From Proteus vulgaris (GTDB lineage: Bacteria > Pseudomonadota > Gammaproteobacteria > Enterobacterales > Enterobacteriaceae), in assembly GCF_023100685.1 (NCBI RefSeq), contig NZ_CP090064.1, positions 3,987,501 through 4,051,500 on the forward strand: a DNA stretch of 64,000 nt, read 5' to 3'. Position numbers and translations under genes: made by a program. The notes beneath the pieces were generated by a model. It was not told where the DNA came from. It made no database searches and was given only the letters and a program-made list of their open reading frames with translations. Within the stretch, counting starts at the first letter, position 1. Each line of letters starts with the position of its first letter. Of this stretch, positions 22,823-37,264 are shown piece by piece.

Positions 22823-25800
22823 TTATTCGTCTTCCAATTCGATGTTGATACCCAGTGAACGGATCTCTTTCAACAATACGTTGAACGACTCTGGCATACC
22901 TGGTTCCATCTGATGGTTACCATCAACGATGTTTTTGTACATTTTGGTACGACCGTTAACGTCATCCGACTTAACAGTAAGCATTTCTTGGAGAGTATAA
23001 GCTGCACCGTATGCTTCCAGTGCCCACACTTCCATCTCCCCGAAACGCTGTCCACCAAACTGCGCTTTACCACCAAGAGGTTGCTGAGTAACTAAGCTGT
23101 ACGAACCGGTAGAACGGGCGTGCATCTTATCATCAACTAAGTGGTTCAGTTTCAGCATGTACATGTAACCAACAGTTACTGGACGCTCAAATTGTTCACC
23201 TGTACGACCATCGAAAAGTGTAATCTGACCAGAAGTTGGAAGATCAGCTAATTTCAGCATCTCTTTAATTTCCATTTCTTCTGCACCATCGAACACTGGT
23301 GTTGCGGTTGGCATACCTTTTTTCAGGTTTTCAGCCAGACGTAACACTTCTTCATCGCTGAAGGTGTCCAGATCAACTTTCTGACGAGGTGCCATACCCA
23401 GATCGTAAGCTTTCTGGATAAATTCACGTAACTTAGCAACTTCTTGTTGCTGTTTCAGCATCGCGTTGATCTTATCACCGATACCTTTAGCAGCCATACC
23501 CAAGTGAGTTTCAAGGATCTGACCGATGTTCATACGTGATGGTACACCTAGTGGGTTCAGTACGAGGTCTACTGGATTACCGTTTTCATCGTATGGCATG
23601 TCTTCAATTGGGTTAATCTTAGAGATAACACCCTTGTTACCATGACGACCCGCCATCTTATCACCAGGTTGGATCTGACGTTTAACTGCCAGGTAAACCT
23701 TAACGATTTTCAGCACGCCTGGTGCTAAATCATCGCCTTGAGTGATTTTACGACGTTTGGCTTCCAGTTTTTTCGCGAACTCAGCTTTCAGTTCATCATA
23801 CTGTTCAGCTAATTGTTCTAACTGGTTTTGCTTCTCTTCATCCGCAATACCCAGCTCTAACCAACGTTCACGAGGTAATTTATCTAATTTCTCAGCTTCA
23901 ATACCGCCAGCAATCAGAACACCACGGATACGAGCGAATAGACCAGCTTCAAAGATACGCAGTTCTTCAGTTAAGTCTTTCTTAACTTCACGTAACTGTG
24001 ATTCTTCGATTTCTAATGCACGTTTATCTTTTTCTACGCCATCACGGGTGAAGACTTGTACGTCGATAACTGTACCAGACACACCATTAGGAACACGTAG
24101 AGAAGAATCTTTAACATCAGACGCTTTTTCACCGAAGATAGCACGTAGCAGTTTCTCTTCTGGAGTCAGTTGAGTTTCACCTTTAGGTGTTACTTTACCA
24201 ACCAGAATGTCACCACCTTTCACTTCAGCACCGATATAAACGATACCTGATTCATCCAGTTTAGATAACGCTGCTTCACCGACGTTCGGGATATCAGCAG
24301 TGATCTCTTCAGGCCCTAACTTAGTATCACGAGAGACACAAGCGAGTTCTTGAATGTGGATAGTAGTGAAACGGTCTTCTTGAACAACACGCTCAGATAC
24401 AAGGATGGAGTCCTCGTAGTTATAACCATTCCATGGCATAAATGCCACGCGCATGTTTTGACCTAATGCTAACTCACCAAGGTCTGTTGAAGGACCATCA
24501 GCTAACACGTCACCGCGATCAACAGGTTCACCTAAAGATACGCAAGGAGTTTGGTTAATACATGTGTTCTGGTTAGAACGGGTGTATTTAGTCAAGCTGT
24601 AGATATCGATGCCCGCTTCACCAGCGTAAGTTTCTTCTTCGTTAACTTTGATAACGATACGAGAAGCATCAACATACTGAACAACACCGCCACGTTTAGC
24701 AACCGCAGTAACACCGGAGTCAACCGCTACAGCACGTTCCATACCTGTACCTACTAGTGGTTTATCACCACGAAGTGTAGGAACAGCCTGACGTTGCATG
24801 TTCGCACCCATCAATGCACGGTTGGCGTCATCGTGTTCAAGGAATGGGATCAGTGAAGCACCGACAGAAACAACCTGTTGGGTTGAAACGTCCATGTACT
24901 GAACTTGGTCACGACTAAATAAGCTTGACTCACCTTTATGACGGCAAGTAACTAATTCTTCAACGAAGTGATTGTCATCGTCTAATACGGAGTTAGCCTG
25001 AGCAATGATGAAGTTACCTTCTTCGATTGCAGACAGATAGTGAATTTCATCTGTTACAGCGTTGTTTTCAACAACACGGTAAGGCGTTTCAAGGAAACCG
25101 TACTCGTTAGTCTGTGCATAAACAGATAATGAGTTGATAAGACCGATGTTTGGACCTTCAGGCGTTTCGATTGGGCACACACGACCGTAGTGAGTTGGGT
25201 GTACGTCTCGAACTTCAAAGCCTGCACGTTCACGGGTCAAACCACCTGGGCCTAATGCAGAAATACGACGTTTGTGCGTAATTTCTGATAGCGGGTTATT
25301 CTGATCCATAAACTGTGATAACTGGCTAGAGCCAAAGAATTCTTTGACAGCAGCAGAAATCGGTTTTGCGTTGATCATATCTTGTGGCATTAATGCATCA
25401 AGATCGCCTAAAGACAGACGCTCTTTAACTGCACGTTCAACACGCACCAGACCAACACGGAATTGGTTTTCAGCCATTTCGCCAACAGAACGAATACGAC
25501 GGTTACCTAAGTGGTCGATATCATCCACTTCACCTTTACCATTACGGATATCAATCAGTTTTTTCATTACTTCAATGATATCTTCTTGGCTCAGGATGCC
25601 AGAACCTTCAACTTCGTCACGGCTTAACGAACGGTTGAACTTCATACGACCTACAGCAGAAAGATCATAACGATCTTCAGAGAAGAATAAGTTCTCAAAT
25701 AAGTTTTCTGCAGCTTCGCGTGTAGGTGGTTCACCAGGACGCATCATGCGATAGATTTCGACTAACGCGCTTAAACGATCGTTTGTAGGATCGACGCGAA

Positions 25801-26851
25801 CAGTTTCTGAAATATAAGCACCATGATCTAAGTCATTGGTAAACAGAGTTTCAATTGTTTTATGACCAGCTTGACTTAAGCGAGCTAACACATCTAAAGA
25901 GATTTCCATGTTAGCAGCACAAATCAGTTCACCTGTCGCTTCATCAATATAGTCACGAGCAACCACTTTACCTGCAATGTATTCAACAGGTACTTCAATG
26001 CGGTCAACTTGCTCTTTTTCTAATTGACGAATATGGCGAGCGGTAATACGACGGCCTTTTTCGACATACACTTTGCCGTTTGCTTCAATATCAAATGAAG
26101 CAGTTTCACCACGCAGACGTTCAGGCACTAATGTCATCATCAGCTTGTTGTTGCTGATTTCAAACAGTGTTTTTTCGAAGAATAATCCTAAGATTTCTTC
26201 AGTGCTGTAGTTCATTGCGCGTAAAATGATAGTCGCAGGTAATTTACGGCGACGGTCAATACGGACAAAAAGGTTATCTTTAGGGTCGAATTCGAAGTCT
26301 AACCATGAGCCACGATAAGGGATAATACGTGCGTTATACAGTACCTTACCTGAAGAGTGTGTTTTACCTTTGTCACTATCAAAGAACACACCAGGGCTAC
26401 GGTGTAACTGGGAAACGATAACACGCTCAGTACCATTGATAACAAAAGTACCATTATCGGTCATTAATGGGATTTCACCCATATAGACTTCTTGTTCTTT
26501 GATGTCTTTAACGGTGCCTTCTGGGGCTTCACGTTCATAAATGACTAGACGCAGTTTTACACGCAGAGGTGCTGAGTAAGTTACACCGCGGATCTGACAT
26601 TCTTTAACATCAAAAACAGGCTCGCCTAAGCGGTAGCTGACATATTGTAATTCAGCATTACCACTGTAGCTTTGGATAGGAAATACGGAACGGAAAGCTG
26701 CTTCCAGACCGTTTTGACCATCAGGATCTTGCTCGATGAACTTCTGGAACGAGTCAAGTTGGATAGAAAGGAGATAGGGAACATCCAGAACTTGTGGACG
26801 TTTACCAAAATCCTTACGAATACGTTTTTTCTCGGTATAGGAGTAAACCAT
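22823..26851 (-). CDS. rpoB: DNA-directed RNA polymerase beta subunit
   Basis: 1342 residues, exactly the E. coli length. The rifampicin pocket (E. coli 507-533 equivalent) has the sensitive-type residues, with Asp516, His526 and Ser531 positions unchanged. The C-terminus ends [11 protein letters not shown] as in enterobacteria. Transcribed from the rplKAJL region through the attenuator at 27139-27169 and followed by rpoC after 122 bases. Confidence 0.99.
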   Translation of the reverse strand: MVYSYTEKKRIRKDFGKRPQVLDVPYLLSIQLDSFQKFIEQDPDGQNGLEAAFRSVFPIQSYSGNAELQYVSYRLGEPVFDVKECQIRGVTYSAPLRVKLRLVIYEREAPEGTVKDIKEQEVYMGEIPLMTDNGTFVINGTERVIVSQLHRSPGVFFDSDKGKTHSSGKVLYNARIIPYRGSWLDFEFDPKDNLFVRIDRRRKLPATIILRAMNYSTEEILGLFFEKTLFEISNNKLMMTLVPERLRGETASFDIEANGKVYVEKGRRITARHIRQLEKEQVDRIEVPVEYIAGKVVARDYIDEATGELICAANMEISLDVLARLSQAGHKTIETLFTNDLDHGAYISETVRVDPTNDRLSALVEIYRMMRPGEPPTREAAENLFENLFFSEDRYDLSAVGRMKFNRSLSRDEVEGSGILSQEDIIEVMKKLIDIRNGKGEVDDIDHLGNRRIRSVGEMAENQFRVGLVRVERAVKERLSLGDLDALMPQDMINAKPISAAVKEFFGSSQLSQFMDQNNPLSEITHKRRISALGPGGLTRERAGFEVRDVHPTHYGRVCPIETPEGPNIGLINSLSVYAQTNEYGFLETPYRVVENNAVTDEIHYLSAIEEGNFIIAQANSVLDDDNHFVEELVTCRHKGESSLFSRDQVQYMDVSTQQVVSVGASLIPFLEHDDANRALMGANMQRQAVPTLRGDKPLVGTGMERAVAVDSGVTAVAKRGGVVQYVDASRIVIKVNEEETYAGEAGIDIYSLTKYTRSNQNTCINQTPCVSLGEPVDRGDVLADGPSTDLGELALGQNMRVAFMPWNGYNYEDSILVSERVVQEDRFTTIHIQELACVSRDTKLGPEEITADIPNVGEAALSKLDESGIVYIGAEVKGGDILVGKVTPKGETQLTPEEKLLRAIFGEKASDVKDSSLRVPNGVSGTVIDVQVFTRDGVEKDKRALEIEESQLREVKKDLTEELRIFEAGLFARIRGVLIAGGIEAEKLDKLPRERWLELGIADEEKQNQLEQLAEQYDELKAEFAKKLEAKRRKITQGDDLAPGVLKIVKVYLAVKRQIQPGDKMAGRHGNKGVISKINPIEDMPYDENGNPVDLVLNPLGVPSRMNIGQILETHLGMAAKGIGDKINAMLKQQQEVAKLREFIQKAYDLGMAPRQKVDLDTFSDEEVLRLAENLKKGMPTATPVFDGAEEMEIKEMLKLADLPTSGQITLFDGRTGEQFERPVTVGYMYMLKLNHLVDDKMHARSTGSYSLVTQQPLGGKAQFGGQRFGEMEVWALEAYGAAYTLQEMLTVKSDDVNGRTKMYKNIVDGNHQMEPGMPESFNVLLKEIRSLGINIELEDE

Positions 26852-26911
26852 AGGGTTCCTCAGCTCGCTGAAAAGTGACCCACTCTGCCTGTCCTTAACT
26901 TTTTAAGGATG

Positions 26912-27010
26912 GCTCGACATTCTGCTAACACTATTTTTTTGTAGGTAGGAAAACAACTATTTTCCGAATATTCATTGCTATTACTCTTAAATCATTTCAT
27001 TGTGTCGAGC
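26912..27010 (-). other. Possible RNase III processing stem, rplL-rpoB gap
   Basis: GCTCGACA at 26912-26919 can pair with TGTCGAGC at 27003-27010, enclosing about 83 bases. A smaller hairpin (CCTTAA / TTAAGG) lies at 26893-26908. In E. coli the same gap carries an RNase III site that separates ribosomal-protein mRNA from rpoBC mRNA, and the position fits that role. This 351-base gap otherwise holds the attenuator at 27139-27169. Confidence 0.5.
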
Positions 27011-27138
27011 TCACTACCGAGCTTTCGAGAACGTGGATCGTAGTGATTAACACAGTATATTAAGTCGTCAATAGCAAAAAATATTGAAGTAATGAGACAC
27101 CAAAAAAGTGTGAAAAAGTGACTCTTACCTTACAGCGC

Positions 27139-27169
27139 AAAAAGGCTGGTGACCAAAAAATCACCAGCC
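27139..27169 (-). terminator. rplL-rpoB attenuator
   Basis: On the minus strand GGCTGGTGA, an 8-base loop and TCACCAGCC are followed by TTTTT and GCGCTGTAAGG. This is nearly identical to the E. coli partial terminator that lets only part of the transcripts continue from rplL into rpoBC. Confidence 0.9.
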
Positions 27170-27202
27170 ATCAGCCGTTAGGCTGCACTCTGGGAAGTTA
27201 AA

Positions 27203-27586
<384 letters not shown>

Positions 27587-27631
27587 TCAGAAAAAGTTTA
27601 TACGTAAATAAAGCAACGAAGAAATTGGCTA

Positions 27632-28129
27632 TTAAGCAGCTTCTTTCTGATCGCGCAGAGCAGCCAGAGTGCGAACCAATTTGCCTGCAGAGGCTTCTTT
27701 CATGGTTGCCATCAGGCGTGCGATTGCTTCATCGTAAGTTGGGAGTGTAGCCAGACGATCGATGTTCGAACCTGGGATAAACTCACCTTCAAAGGCAGCC
27801 GCTTTAATCTCGAATGCTGGGTTCGCTTTCGCGAATTCTTTGAACAGACGAGCTGCAGCGCCCGGATGTTCAGCAGAAAATGCAATCAAGGTTGGACCAA
27901 CAAATGCATCTTTCAGTACTTCATAAGAAGTACCTTCAACAGCACGACGCAGAAGTGTGTTACGTACTACACGTACAGTAACGCCAGCTTCACGACATGC
28001 TTTACGCAGTTCGGTCATTTTAGCTACAGTAACGCCACGGGAATCCGCAACAACTGCAGAAAGCGCACCTTTGGCAACTTCGCTGACTTCAGCAACAATC
28101 GCTTGTTTGTCTTGAAGATTTAGTGCCAT
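27632..28129 (-). CDS. rplJ: Ribosomal protein L10
   Basis: 165 residues. Anchors L7/L12 dimers on 23S rRNA and, as the L10-L12 complex, represses its own translation in enterobacteria. AGGAGC at 28139-28144 is the ribosome site. The 326-base upstream region carries the promoter and leader described separately. Confidence 0.98.
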   Translation of the reverse strand: MALNLQDKQAIVAEVSEVAKGALSAVVADSRGVTVAKMTELRKACREAGVTVRVVRNTLLRRAVEGTSYEVLKDAFVGPTLIAFSAEHPGAAARLFKEFAKANPAFEIKAAAFEGEFIPGSNIDRLATLPTYDEAIARLMATMKEASAGKLVRTLAALRDQKEAA

Positions 28130-28426
28130 TAGCTTCTTGCTCCTGGATTAACCGAGTAAAAACTCGGGACTCACATCACTTATGACCACAATGGTATAAG
28201 CGCTAAAACACGGTGAGTAGAATCCAGAATATATAATTCTTTATTGGCTCTCTCACCGTCTACGCAGGAAAATTAAGTAATTACTTACACCTGCGGTCTT
28301 GGACGGGGTCTGGATAGGCCAGACTCCAACCGAAATTCAGAGAATTTAGTTATGCAGACTTAAATAAAATACCACATAGCTAAACTCAAGGCGTCAAATT
28401 CTATACAAATTTGACGCCAAGGTAAA
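28130..28426 (-). promoter_or_regulatory. rplJ promoter and L10 leader
   Basis: A -35-like TTTACC (28421-28426), 17-base spacer and -10 TAGAAT (28398-28403) on the minus strand form a likely L10 promoter. It is overlapped by the inverted repeat GGCGTCAAATT / AATTTGACGCC at 28390-28418. The transcript then has a structured leader of about 260 bases with hairpins at 28264-28297 (CGCAGG / CCTGCG) and 28152-28167 near the ribosome site. In E. coli the L10-L12 complex binds such a leader; the equivalence is by position. Confidence 0.6.
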
Positions 28427-28455
28427 GTCTTTTATGACTTTAGTCTAATCTAAGA

Positions 28456-29157
28456 TTAAACTGTCGCGCTCAAGCTAGCTTGATCAATAGCAACACCTGC
28501 ACCCATAGTGGTAGACAGGCTTACTTTCTTGATATAAACGCCTTTCGCTGCTGATGGTTTTGCTTTTTTCAGAGCAACCAGCAGAGCTTCTAAGTTTTCT
28601 TTCAACTGAGCTTCGTTGAAATCAACTTTACCGATAGTGGTATGGATAATACCATTTTTGTCGTTACGGTAACGAACCTGACCAGCTTTAGCATTTTTAA
28701 CTGCTTCAGCAACGTTAGGAGTTACAGTACCCACTTTCGGGTTTGGCATTAAGCCACGTGGGCCAAGGATTTGACCTAATTGACCTACAACGCGCATTGC
28801 ATCTGGAGATGCGATAACAACGTCGAAGTCCATTTCGCCAGCTTTAACTTTAGCAGCTAAGTCGTCCATACCGACTAATTCAGCGCCTGCTTCTTTAGCA
28901 GCTTCTGCATTTGCACCTTGTGCGAATACAGCAACGCGAACTGAACGGCCAGTACCGTGTGGAAGTACAGTTGCACCACGAACGTTTTGATCTGATTTAC
29001 GTGCATCGATGCCAAGGTTAACAGCAACGTCAACGCTTTCAACGAATTTAGCAGTAGCCAGTTCTTTCAGTAAAGCAACAGCTTCAGTAATTTCGTACTG
29101 TTTAGTTACTTCAACTTTCTCACGGATATTGCGCATGCGCTTGGTTAGTTTAGCCAT
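28456..29157 (-). CDS. rplA: Ribosomal protein L1
   Basis: 233 residues against 234 in E. coli. Starts [17 protein letters not shown]. Contains the L1 signature region around [16 protein letters not shown]. Forms the mobile L1 stalk at the E site and in E. coli represses translation of rplK-rplA mRNA. Starts 4 bases after rplK. Confidence 0.98.
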   Translation of the reverse strand: MAKLTKRMRNIREKVEVTKQYEITEAVALLKELATAKFVESVDVAVNLGIDARKSDQNVRGATVLPHGTGRSVRVAVFAQGANAEAAKEAGAELVGMDDLAAKVKAGEMDFDVVIASPDAMRVVGQLGQILGPRGLMPNPKVGTVTPNVAEAVKNAKAGQVRYRNDKNGIIHTTIGKVDFNEAQLKENLEALLVALKKAKPSAAKGVYIKKVSLSTTMGAGVAIDQASLSATV

Positions 29158-29161
29158 CAGA

Positions 29162-29593
<432 letters not shown>

Positions 29594-29677
29594 TTAATTC
29601 CTCAATTTGGGTATATCGCCCGGCTAGGGCTCCCCGATTTTACTTTGTTTTGCCTTATAGCAAAACAACTCAAAACG

Positions 29678-29712
29678 AAAGGTGGAAAATTGTAGATAAC
29701 TTTTCCACCTTT
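29678..29712 (-). terminator. Hairpin after nusG
   Basis: A 12-base stem AAAGGTGGAAAA (29678-29689) / TTTTCCACCTTT (29701-29712) is followed on the minus strand by CGTTTTGAG. A second perfect 9-base hairpin TTGTTTTGC / GCAAAACAA lies at 29645-29668. Together they probably end or attenuate the secE-nusG transcript before the rplK promoter. Confidence 0.65.
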
Positions 29713-29736
29713 TGCAAGAAAGCAACGTAAAAAGGT

Positions 29737-30282
29737 TTAACCTTTTTCAACCTGACTAAAGTCTAACTCAACTGGTGTTGCACGACCGAAGATTGATACA
29801 GAGACTTTTAAGCGGCTTTTTTCGTAATCAACTTCTTCAACAACACCGTTAAAGTCAGCGAATGGACCATCGCTAACACGAACCATTTCACCTGGTTCAA
29901 ACAGTGTTTTAGGACGTGGTTTATCACCAACTTGTTGTAAGCGATTCATAATCGCATCAACTTCTTTATCGCTAATTGGTGCAGGTCTGTCAGACGTTCC
30001 GCCAATGAATCCCATAACACGAGGTACATTACGTACTAAGTGCCAAGTTGCATCATTCATGACCATTTGGACAAGAACATAGCCTGGGAAAAATTTACGC
30101 TCACTTTTGCGACGTTGACCGCTACGGATCTCAACCACTTCTTCGGTTGGAACCATAACTTCGCCGAATGAGTCTTCCATTTCGTTTAATTTGATATGTT
30201 CACGCAGAGACTGTGCAACACGGCCTTCAAAGCCCGAAAATGCCTGAATGACATACCAGCGTTTTTTTGGAGAATCAGTCAT
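29737..30282 (-). CDS. nusG: Transcription termination/antitermination factor NusG
   Basis: 181 residues starting [17 protein letters not shown], the E. coli length; the upstream extension to 30333 is rejected. The NGN domain ([11 protein letters not shown]...GYVLVQM) binds RNA polymerase. The C-terminal KOW domain ([21 protein letters not shown]) binds Rho or S10. It follows secE after 7 bases, so it is translationally coupled. Confidence 0.98.
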   Translation of the reverse strand: MTDSPKKRWYVIQAFSGFEGRVAQSLREHIKLNEMEDSFGEVMVPTEEVVEIRSGQRRKSERKFFPGYVLVQMVMNDATWHLVRNVPRVMGFIGGTSDRPAPISDKEVDAIMNRLQQVGDKPRPKTLFEPGEMVRVSDGPFADFNGVVEEVDYEKSRLKVSVSIFGRATPVELDFSQVEKG

Positions 30283-30289
30283 GAACACC

Positions 30290-30667
30290 TCACAGGCCAG
30301 TAATAAATGAAACAAAACGAACCAGAATGCCATCCAGTCCCCAAAGAACTAATGACACAATAGCCGTCACTGCAGCAACAATCAGGGTTGTTTGCAATGT
30401 TTCTTGACGTGTTGGCCATACTACTTTACGCATTTCAATGCGCGCTTCGCGAGCAAATGCTAATGTTGCTTTACCTTGTGTTGTCCACAACGCGATCCCA
30501 CCCGCTGCTACGAACAAAGCAACAACAGCTAAAGCTCGTAACGCTAGGTTAAATTCACGGTAAAGATAGTTGCCACCCACTGCTACTGCCAGCAATAAAA
30601 CGGTAATGATCCACTTAGCGATATCACCACCGCGTTTGCTATCTTGAGCTCCGCTATTCGCACTCAT
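30290..30667 (-). CDS. secE: Preprotein translocase subunit SecE
   Basis: 125 residues against 127 in E. coli. Three hydrophobic segments: about 17-35, 42-62 and 94-120. The conserved cytoplasmic region [21 protein letters not shown] precedes the last membrane span. Essential partner of SecY and SecG in the inner-membrane protein channel. Co-transcribed with nusG. Confidence 0.97.
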   Translation of the reverse strand: MSANSGAQDSKRGGDIAKWIITVLLLAVAVGGNYLYREFNLALRALAVVALFVAAGGIALWTTQGKATLAFAREARIEMRKVVWPTRQETLQTTLIVAAVTAIVSLVLWGLDGILVRFVSFITGL

Positions 30668-30761
30668 AAATTAACCTGTCATATGATGTAAATAAATAGC
30701 CAGCTTGCCTCGCAAGAGCAAAACAAATCAGACTAACCATAAAATCAACTATGATTGCATC

Positions 30762-30872
30762 TGACACAGTGTCATATCTCTATGACATTCGTATCTGCAA
30801 GATACTGGACTCGATTCGTTGTATCAGAGCCTATCTCACCAATAATTTCCATCAAACTAGTGATGAGATAGG
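30762..30872 (-). promoter_or_regulatory. Structured region between tuf and secE
   Basis: The 273-base gap holds several inverted repeats: CCTATCTCACCA / TGATGAGATAGG (30830-30841 / 30861-30872, one mismatch), TGTCATA / TATGACA (30770-30776 / 30781-30787) and an overlapping palindrome TGACACAGTGTCA (30762-30774). The last two share bases and cannot form at once. The secE promoter must lie here if the terminator at 30893-30917 is effective. Confidence 0.45.
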
Positions 30873-30892
30873 TTCTTTTTCAAACAACGCAT

Positions 30893-30917
30893 AAAAAGGG
30901 CATCAATTGATGCCCTT
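30893..30917 (-). terminator. tuf terminator
   Basis: A perfect 22-base palindrome AAGGGCATCAA / TTGATGCCCTT (30896-30917), followed on the minus strand by TTTTTAT. It resembles the hairpin I recall after E. coli tufB rather than anything after tufA. This supports a tufB-type downstream flank. Confidence 0.85.
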
Positions 30918-30940
30918 CTCTAGGAGAATTACGCGAGTAA

Positions 30941-32152
<1,212 letters not shown>

Positions 32153-32193
32153 TTATTAGAGGGAGCGTAAACTAAATTGAACTCGAAAGGATC

Positions 32194-34308
32194 TTATTTC
32201 GCTTTACGAGCTTCGATAATAGCCTGAGCGACGTTGCTAGGCGCTTCGTTGTACTTCAAGAACTCCATAGAGTATGAAGCACGACCCTGAGTTTGTGAAC
32301 GCAGGTCAGTTGCATAACCGAACATTTCAGCCAGTGGTACTTGAGCACGGATGATCTTACCGGTAGGCAGATCGTCCATACCTTCAACCATACCACGACG
32401 ACGGTTTAAGTCACCGATAACGTCGCCCATGTAATCTTCTGGCGTTTCAATCTCAACTTTCATGACTGGCTCAAGCAGAATTGGCTTAGCTTTCATGAAG
32501 CCGTCTTTAAATGCCATTGATGCGGCAATTTTAAACGCGATTTCTGAGGAGTCAACATCATGGTAAGAACCGTAATGTAAACGAGCCTGAATATCCACAA
32601 CAGGGTAACCTGCTAATGGACCAGATTTCAGCTGTTCTTGAATACCTTTATCAACAGCTGGGATGAATTCTTTAGGAATTACACCACCAACGATATCGTT
32701 GATAAATACGTAGTTCTCTTCACCACCTGCTGGTAATGGAGACAGGTCGATAACAACATGACCGTACTGACCACGACCACCAGATTGTTTCGCGTGCTTA
32801 CCTTCGATATCAGTTACTGTATCACGAATAGTTTCACGGTAAGCAACCTGTGGTTTACCTACGTTCGCTTCAACTTTAAATTCACGACGCATACGGTCAA
32901 CTAACACGTCTAAGTGCAGCTCACCCATACCAGCAATGATAGTTTGACCAGTTTCTTCGTCGCTTGATACGCGGAAAGATGGATCTTCCTGAGCCAGACG
33001 GTTCAGAGCGATACCCATTTTTTCTTGGTCAACTTTAGTCTTAGGTTCGATAGCAACAGAAATTACTGGCTCTGGGAATTCCATACGTTCTAAGATGATT
33101 GGTGCATCAATTGCACATAAAGTATCACCTGTAGTTACGTCTTTCAGACCGATAGCAGCAGCGATGTCGCCTGCACGAACTTCTTTAATTTCTTCACGCT
33201 TGTTAGCATGCATCTGAACAATACGGCCAAAACGTTCTTTTCTGTCTTTAACCGGGTTCAGAACTGTGTCACCTGAGTTTACAACACCAGAGTACACACG
33301 GAAGAATGTTAAGTTACCAACAAATGGGTCAGTTGCGATTTTGAATGCCAGTGCAGAGAATGGCTCTTCGTCGCTTGAATGACGTTCTGCTGGAGTATCT
33401 TTACCATCTGGTAACATACCGTTGATAGCAGGGACATCTGTTGGCGCTGGCAGGTATTCAATTACCGCATCCAGCATTGCCTGAACACCTTTGTTCTTAA
33501 ATGCAGAACCACAGGTAACCAGGATAATTTCGTTATCTAGAACGCGTTTACGCAGAGCAGCTTTGATTTCTGCTTCTGTCAGCTCTTCACCGCCCAGATA
33601 TTTGTCCATCAGTTCTTCTGATGCTTCAGCAGCTGATTCGACTAGGTTGTTGTGCCATTCTTCAGCTAAATCTTGCAGATTTGCAGGAATGTCTTCGTAT
33701 TCGAAAGTAACACCTTGGTCTTCTTCATTCCAACGGATTGATTTCATTTTAATTAAATCAACAACACCGGTGAAATGTTCTTCAGCGCCTACTGGAATTT
33801 GCAGTGGAACTGGGTTTGCTGCCAGACGTGTTTTGATTTGTTCAACAACACGCAGGAAGTTTGCACCCATACGGTCCATTTTGTTAACGAACGCGATACG
33901 TGGTACATGATATTTGTTAGCCTGGCGCCATACTGTTTCTGACTGAGGCTGAACACCACCAACTGCACAGTAAACCATAACCGCGCCATCAAGAACACGC
34001 ATAGAACGTTCTACTTCGATTGTGAAGTCAACGTGTCCTGGGGTGTCGATGATGTTTACACGGTGAGGCTCAAACTGTTTAGCCATACCAGACCAGAATG
34101 CAGTAGTTGCTGCGGATGTGATAGTAATACCACGTTCCTGCTCCTGCTCCATCCAGTCCATTGTTGCTGAACCTTCGTGAGTTTCACCAATTTTATGGTT
34201 TACACCGGTATAAAACAGAATACGTTCACTTGTAGTGGTTTTACCGGCATCGATGTGCGCACTGATACCGATATTACGGTAACGTGCTATGGGGGTTTGA
34301 CGAGCCAT
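32194..34308 (-). CDS. fusA: Elongation factor G
   Basis: 704 residues, the E. coli length. Starts [20 protein letters not shown]. The GTPase motifs [17 protein letters not shown] and NKMD are present, followed by the five-domain translocase layout. Drives tRNA-mRNA translocation and, with RRF, ribosome recycling. Third gene of rpsL-rpsG-fusA-tuf, with 68 bases to tuf. Confidence 0.99.
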   Translation of the reverse strand: MARQTPIARYRNIGISAHIDAGKTTTSERILFYTGVNHKIGETHEGSATMDWMEQEQERGITITSAATTAFWSGMAKQFEPHRVNIIDTPGHVDFTIEVERSMRVLDGAVMVYCAVGGVQPQSETVWRQANKYHVPRIAFVNKMDRMGANFLRVVEQIKTRLAANPVPLQIPVGAEEHFTGVVDLIKMKSIRWNEEDQGVTFEYEDIPANLQDLAEEWHNNLVESAAEASEELMDKYLGGEELTEAEIKAALRKRVLDNEIILVTCGSAFKNKGVQAMLDAVIEYLPAPTDVPAINGMLPDGKDTPAERHSSDEEPFSALAFKIATDPFVGNLTFFRVYSGVVNSGDTVLNPVKDRKERFGRIVQMHANKREEIKEVRAGDIAAAIGLKDVTTGDTLCAIDAPIILERMEFPEPVISVAIEPKTKVDQEKMGIALNRLAQEDPSFRVSSDEETGQTIIAGMGELHLDVLVDRMRREFKVEANVGKPQVAYRETIRDTVTDIEGKHAKQSGGRGQYGHVVIDLSPLPAGGEENYVFINDIVGGVIPKEFIPAVDKGIQEQLKSGPLAGYPVVDIQARLHYGSYHDVDSSEIAFKIAASMAFKDGFMKAKPILLEPVMKVEIETPEDYMGDVIGDLNRRRGMVEGMDDLPTGKIIRAQVPLAEMFGYATDLRSQTQGRASYSMEFLKYNEAPSNVAQAIIEARKAK

Positions 34309-34390
34309 TTTTTCCTCTCTCGTGGGCGTTCAATTCAGGTAAAGGACAGCAGAGCTGTCCTGAAAAGAGTTGCGACAACTACTTCGTGGA

Positions 34391-34897
<507 letters not shown>

Positions 34898-34959
34898 TCA
34901 ATGAGTTTATTTTGACATTAATAGTGAAAAAATGTTTGGCCTTACTTAACGGAGAACCA

Positions 34960-35334
<375 letters not shown>

Positions 35335-35416
35335 TTAAAAAAAGCTCCTGGTTTTTGCTTCGTAAACACGGATTTGAACTCTGTCTTGTCAACAAGACAA
35401 AACATGAGGACGCAGA

Positions 35417-35445
35417 ATTTTATTGCTGACGGGCTCATGTGTCAA
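35417..35445 (-). promoter_or_regulatory. str operon promoter
   Basis: Minus strand: -35 TTGACA at 35440-35445, 17-base spacer, -10 TAAAAT at 35417-35422, about 85 bases ahead of rpsL. A near-consensus sigma-70 promoter, fitting for a ribosomal operon. Confidence 0.85.
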
Positions 35446-35461
35446 GAATTATACAGCAATT

Positions 35462-35755
35462 CTACGCTCCCCAATGAATTTGTTGGGGGTGTTTTACCGT
35501 TAAATCGACAAAATCACCATAACTGATGAGTTTAATATGATGAGATACTTGATCTTTTAAGCCTCTAGCTAAAACATCATCAATTAATGCGTAAACTGAA
35601 ATTTGCTGTTGAAGACAATATTTTAATAAAGGATTGTCCTCAAGAACTGCCAGCACACCATCTTGTATTAACAAAACATCATCTTCTTTTGTCAATAAAG
35701 ATAAAAAAGCCTCTAAATCACTTTGATAAATAGAGACGGAATAAGTATACAACAT
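35462..35755 (-). CDS. tusB: Sulfurtransferase complex subunit TusB
   Basis: 97 residues (E. coli 95). Part of the TusBCD hexamer that relays sulfur from TusA to TusE and MnmA for 2-thiouridine at the wobble position of tRNA-Lys, -Glu and -Gln. LLIQDGVLA and YALIDDVLARGL match the family. Last gene of yheO-tusDCB, just upstream of rpsL as in E. coli. Confidence 0.95.
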   Translation of the reverse strand: MLYTYSVSIYQSDLEAFLSLLTKEDDVLLIQDGVLAVLEDNPLLKYCLQQQISVYALIDDVLARGLKDQVSHHIKLISYGDFVDLTVKHPQQIHWGA

Positions 35756-35786
35756 AACCGTTCAACCTTCCTGCCTAACTTCTGTA

Positions 35787-36155
35787 TTAAAAGCGTAATA
35801 CCACATCATATTCACTCAATTTTTGAGCAATATCTTGATGTGATATCACTTGTGCATCCAACACAAAAGAAGTTTGAGAGGATAATCCACGATGAGCCAC
35901 GTCTTGGTGTGATATATAGACATTTGTCACATCATACAAGGGGAGCACTTTAAAAGTTGCCGCATGATGGCGTGATAACACCCCCTCAGGCTGTTGATTT
36001 TCAACTAATTGAAACACACCATCTGAGATAAAAAAAACACCAATATCTTCTGTTAACGCAGAGGTTGCGAGTAAAGCGTCCAAACCTTCTCGTCCAGCAC
36101 TATTACCGTGCGGTGCCTGTGTAAAAAGAAATGCGATTGAATTCATTTTTTTCAT
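35787..36155 (-). CDS. tusC: Sulfurtransferase complex subunit TusC
   Basis: 122 residues from [18 protein letters not shown]. coli TusC has 119. The start codon shares its A with the tusD stop (TAATG at 36153-36157). [15 protein letters not shown] and [12 protein letters not shown] are conserved. The longer frame to 36179 lies within tusD and is rejected. Structural subunit of TusBCD. Confidence 0.95.
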   Translation of the reverse strand: MKKMNSIAFLFTQAPHGNSAGREGLDALLATSALTEDIGVFFISDGVFQLVENQQPEGVLSRHHAATFKVLPLYDVTNVYISHQDVAHRGLSSQTSFVLDAQVISHQDIAQKLSEYDVVLRF

Positions 36156-36550
36156 TAAAATTGCACCACACGCGAACAAGTCAACATCGCTTGAGCAAGC
36201 GAACCCAACCCACTGAGTTCAAATTCCGTTGCCATATTATGATTATCAATTCCCTGCTCTTTTGCCTGATCCTCATCAATAATTCCTCGACGTAGCGCAG
36301 CTGCAACACAAACATGTAAAGGAATTTGGTGTTTTTTCGCCAATGCTATCCACGCTTTGGGAAGATCGAATTCATCATTTGCGGGTGACACCAATTTATT
36401 AGCATTTACCACCCCTTCCCGATAAAAGAAAATTTGCGTGATTTGATGCCCTTTTTCAAGAAGGGCATTGGCGAATAAATAGGCACTTGAAGATTGTTCA
36501 GTGCCATAATGAGGCCCTGTTACCACTAAACAATATGTCAAAGAGCTCAT
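36155..36550 (-). CDS. tusD: Sulfurtransferase complex subunit TusD
   Basis: 131 residues. The catalytic persulfide-carrying Cys is in [26 protein letters not shown] and FYREGV match TusD of E. coli. It begins about 10 bases after yheO and ends overlapping tusC, so the genes are translated as one unit. Confidence 0.95.
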   Translation of the reverse strand: MSSLTYCLVVTGPHYGTEQSSSAYLFANALLEKGHQITQIFFYREGVVNANKLVSPANDEFDLPKAWIALAKKHQIPLHVCVAAALRRGIIDEDQAKEQGIDNHNMATEFELSGLGSLAQAMLTCSRVVQF

Positions 36551-36559
36551 AATGTTGCC

Positions 36560-37264
36560 TTACTCGCCATTTTTAAACTGGCGAATATAGAGATAAACAG
36601 TATGTTTTGAGATATTCAGTCGATCAGCAACTTGGTTAATAGCGTCTTTGATATCAAAAATACCTTTTTCATAAAGACTTAACACCACTTGTTTATTTTT
36701 TGCGTTGTTGGCTACTTCACGATCATTATTCACTTCTTCAATGGTGAACTCTAATGTTTGAGCCACTAAATCATCAACAGATGAGGCAAAGTTAACATCG
36801 GATGCAACTTCATGCGTTTCTTCAGGAATAAAGGTTTTGATTATTTCAGAGAATGGAACATCAAGGTTCATATTAATACACAATAAACCGATGACTCGAC
36901 GTTCACGATTACGAATCGCAATCGTAATCGATTTCATCAATGCACCACTTTTCGCTCTAGTAAAATAAGCCTTTGAAAAACTTGAATCTTCATCTGTGAT
37001 ATCATGTAACATTTGTAATGCCAAATCGGTAATTGGAGAACCAATCTTACGACCAGTATGTTCTCCATTCGCGATTTTAACCGCTGAACATTTCAAATCT
37101 TCCAGAGAGTGCAATACGATTTCGCAATGGTTGCCGATGAGCATAGCCAAACCATCCACGGCTGCTTCATAGGACTTCAATATTTCGTGATCAGTTTGAG
37201 TAAAAGGTCGGCTATCTAGTTTTTCAAACTCGCTGCTGTCACCATTAAATAACGGGCTAGACAT
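36560..37264 (-). CDS. yheO: YheO family PAS/HTH transcriptional regulator
   Basis: 234 residues. The N-terminal two thirds fit the YheO-like PAS domain (residues about 25-140, with GNHCEIVLHSLED). The C-terminal helix-turn-helix, about 190-230, ends NISKHTVYLYIRQFKNGE. Members of this DauR-like family regulate amino-acid metabolism in some bacteria; the target here is not evident. It heads the tusDCB operon as in E. coli. Confidence 0.9.
   Translation of the reverse strand: MSSPLFNGDSSEFEKLDSRPFTQTDHEILKSYEAAVDGLAMLIGNHCEIVLHSLEDLKCSAVKIANGEHTGRKIGSPITDLALQMLHDITDEDSSFSKAYFTRAKSGALMKSITIAIRNRERRVIGLLCINMNLDVPFSEIIKTFIPEETHEVASDVNFASSVDDLVAQTLEFTIEEVNNDREVANNAKNKQVVLSLYEKGIFDIKDAINQVADRLNISKHTVYLYIRQFKNGE

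Noticed and set aside
23742..24173. Long ORF antisense to rpoB, with similar ones antisense to rpoC, tuf, fusA and rplL
   Set aside because: Ser/Arg-rich shadow translations of highly biased codon use; no start signals.
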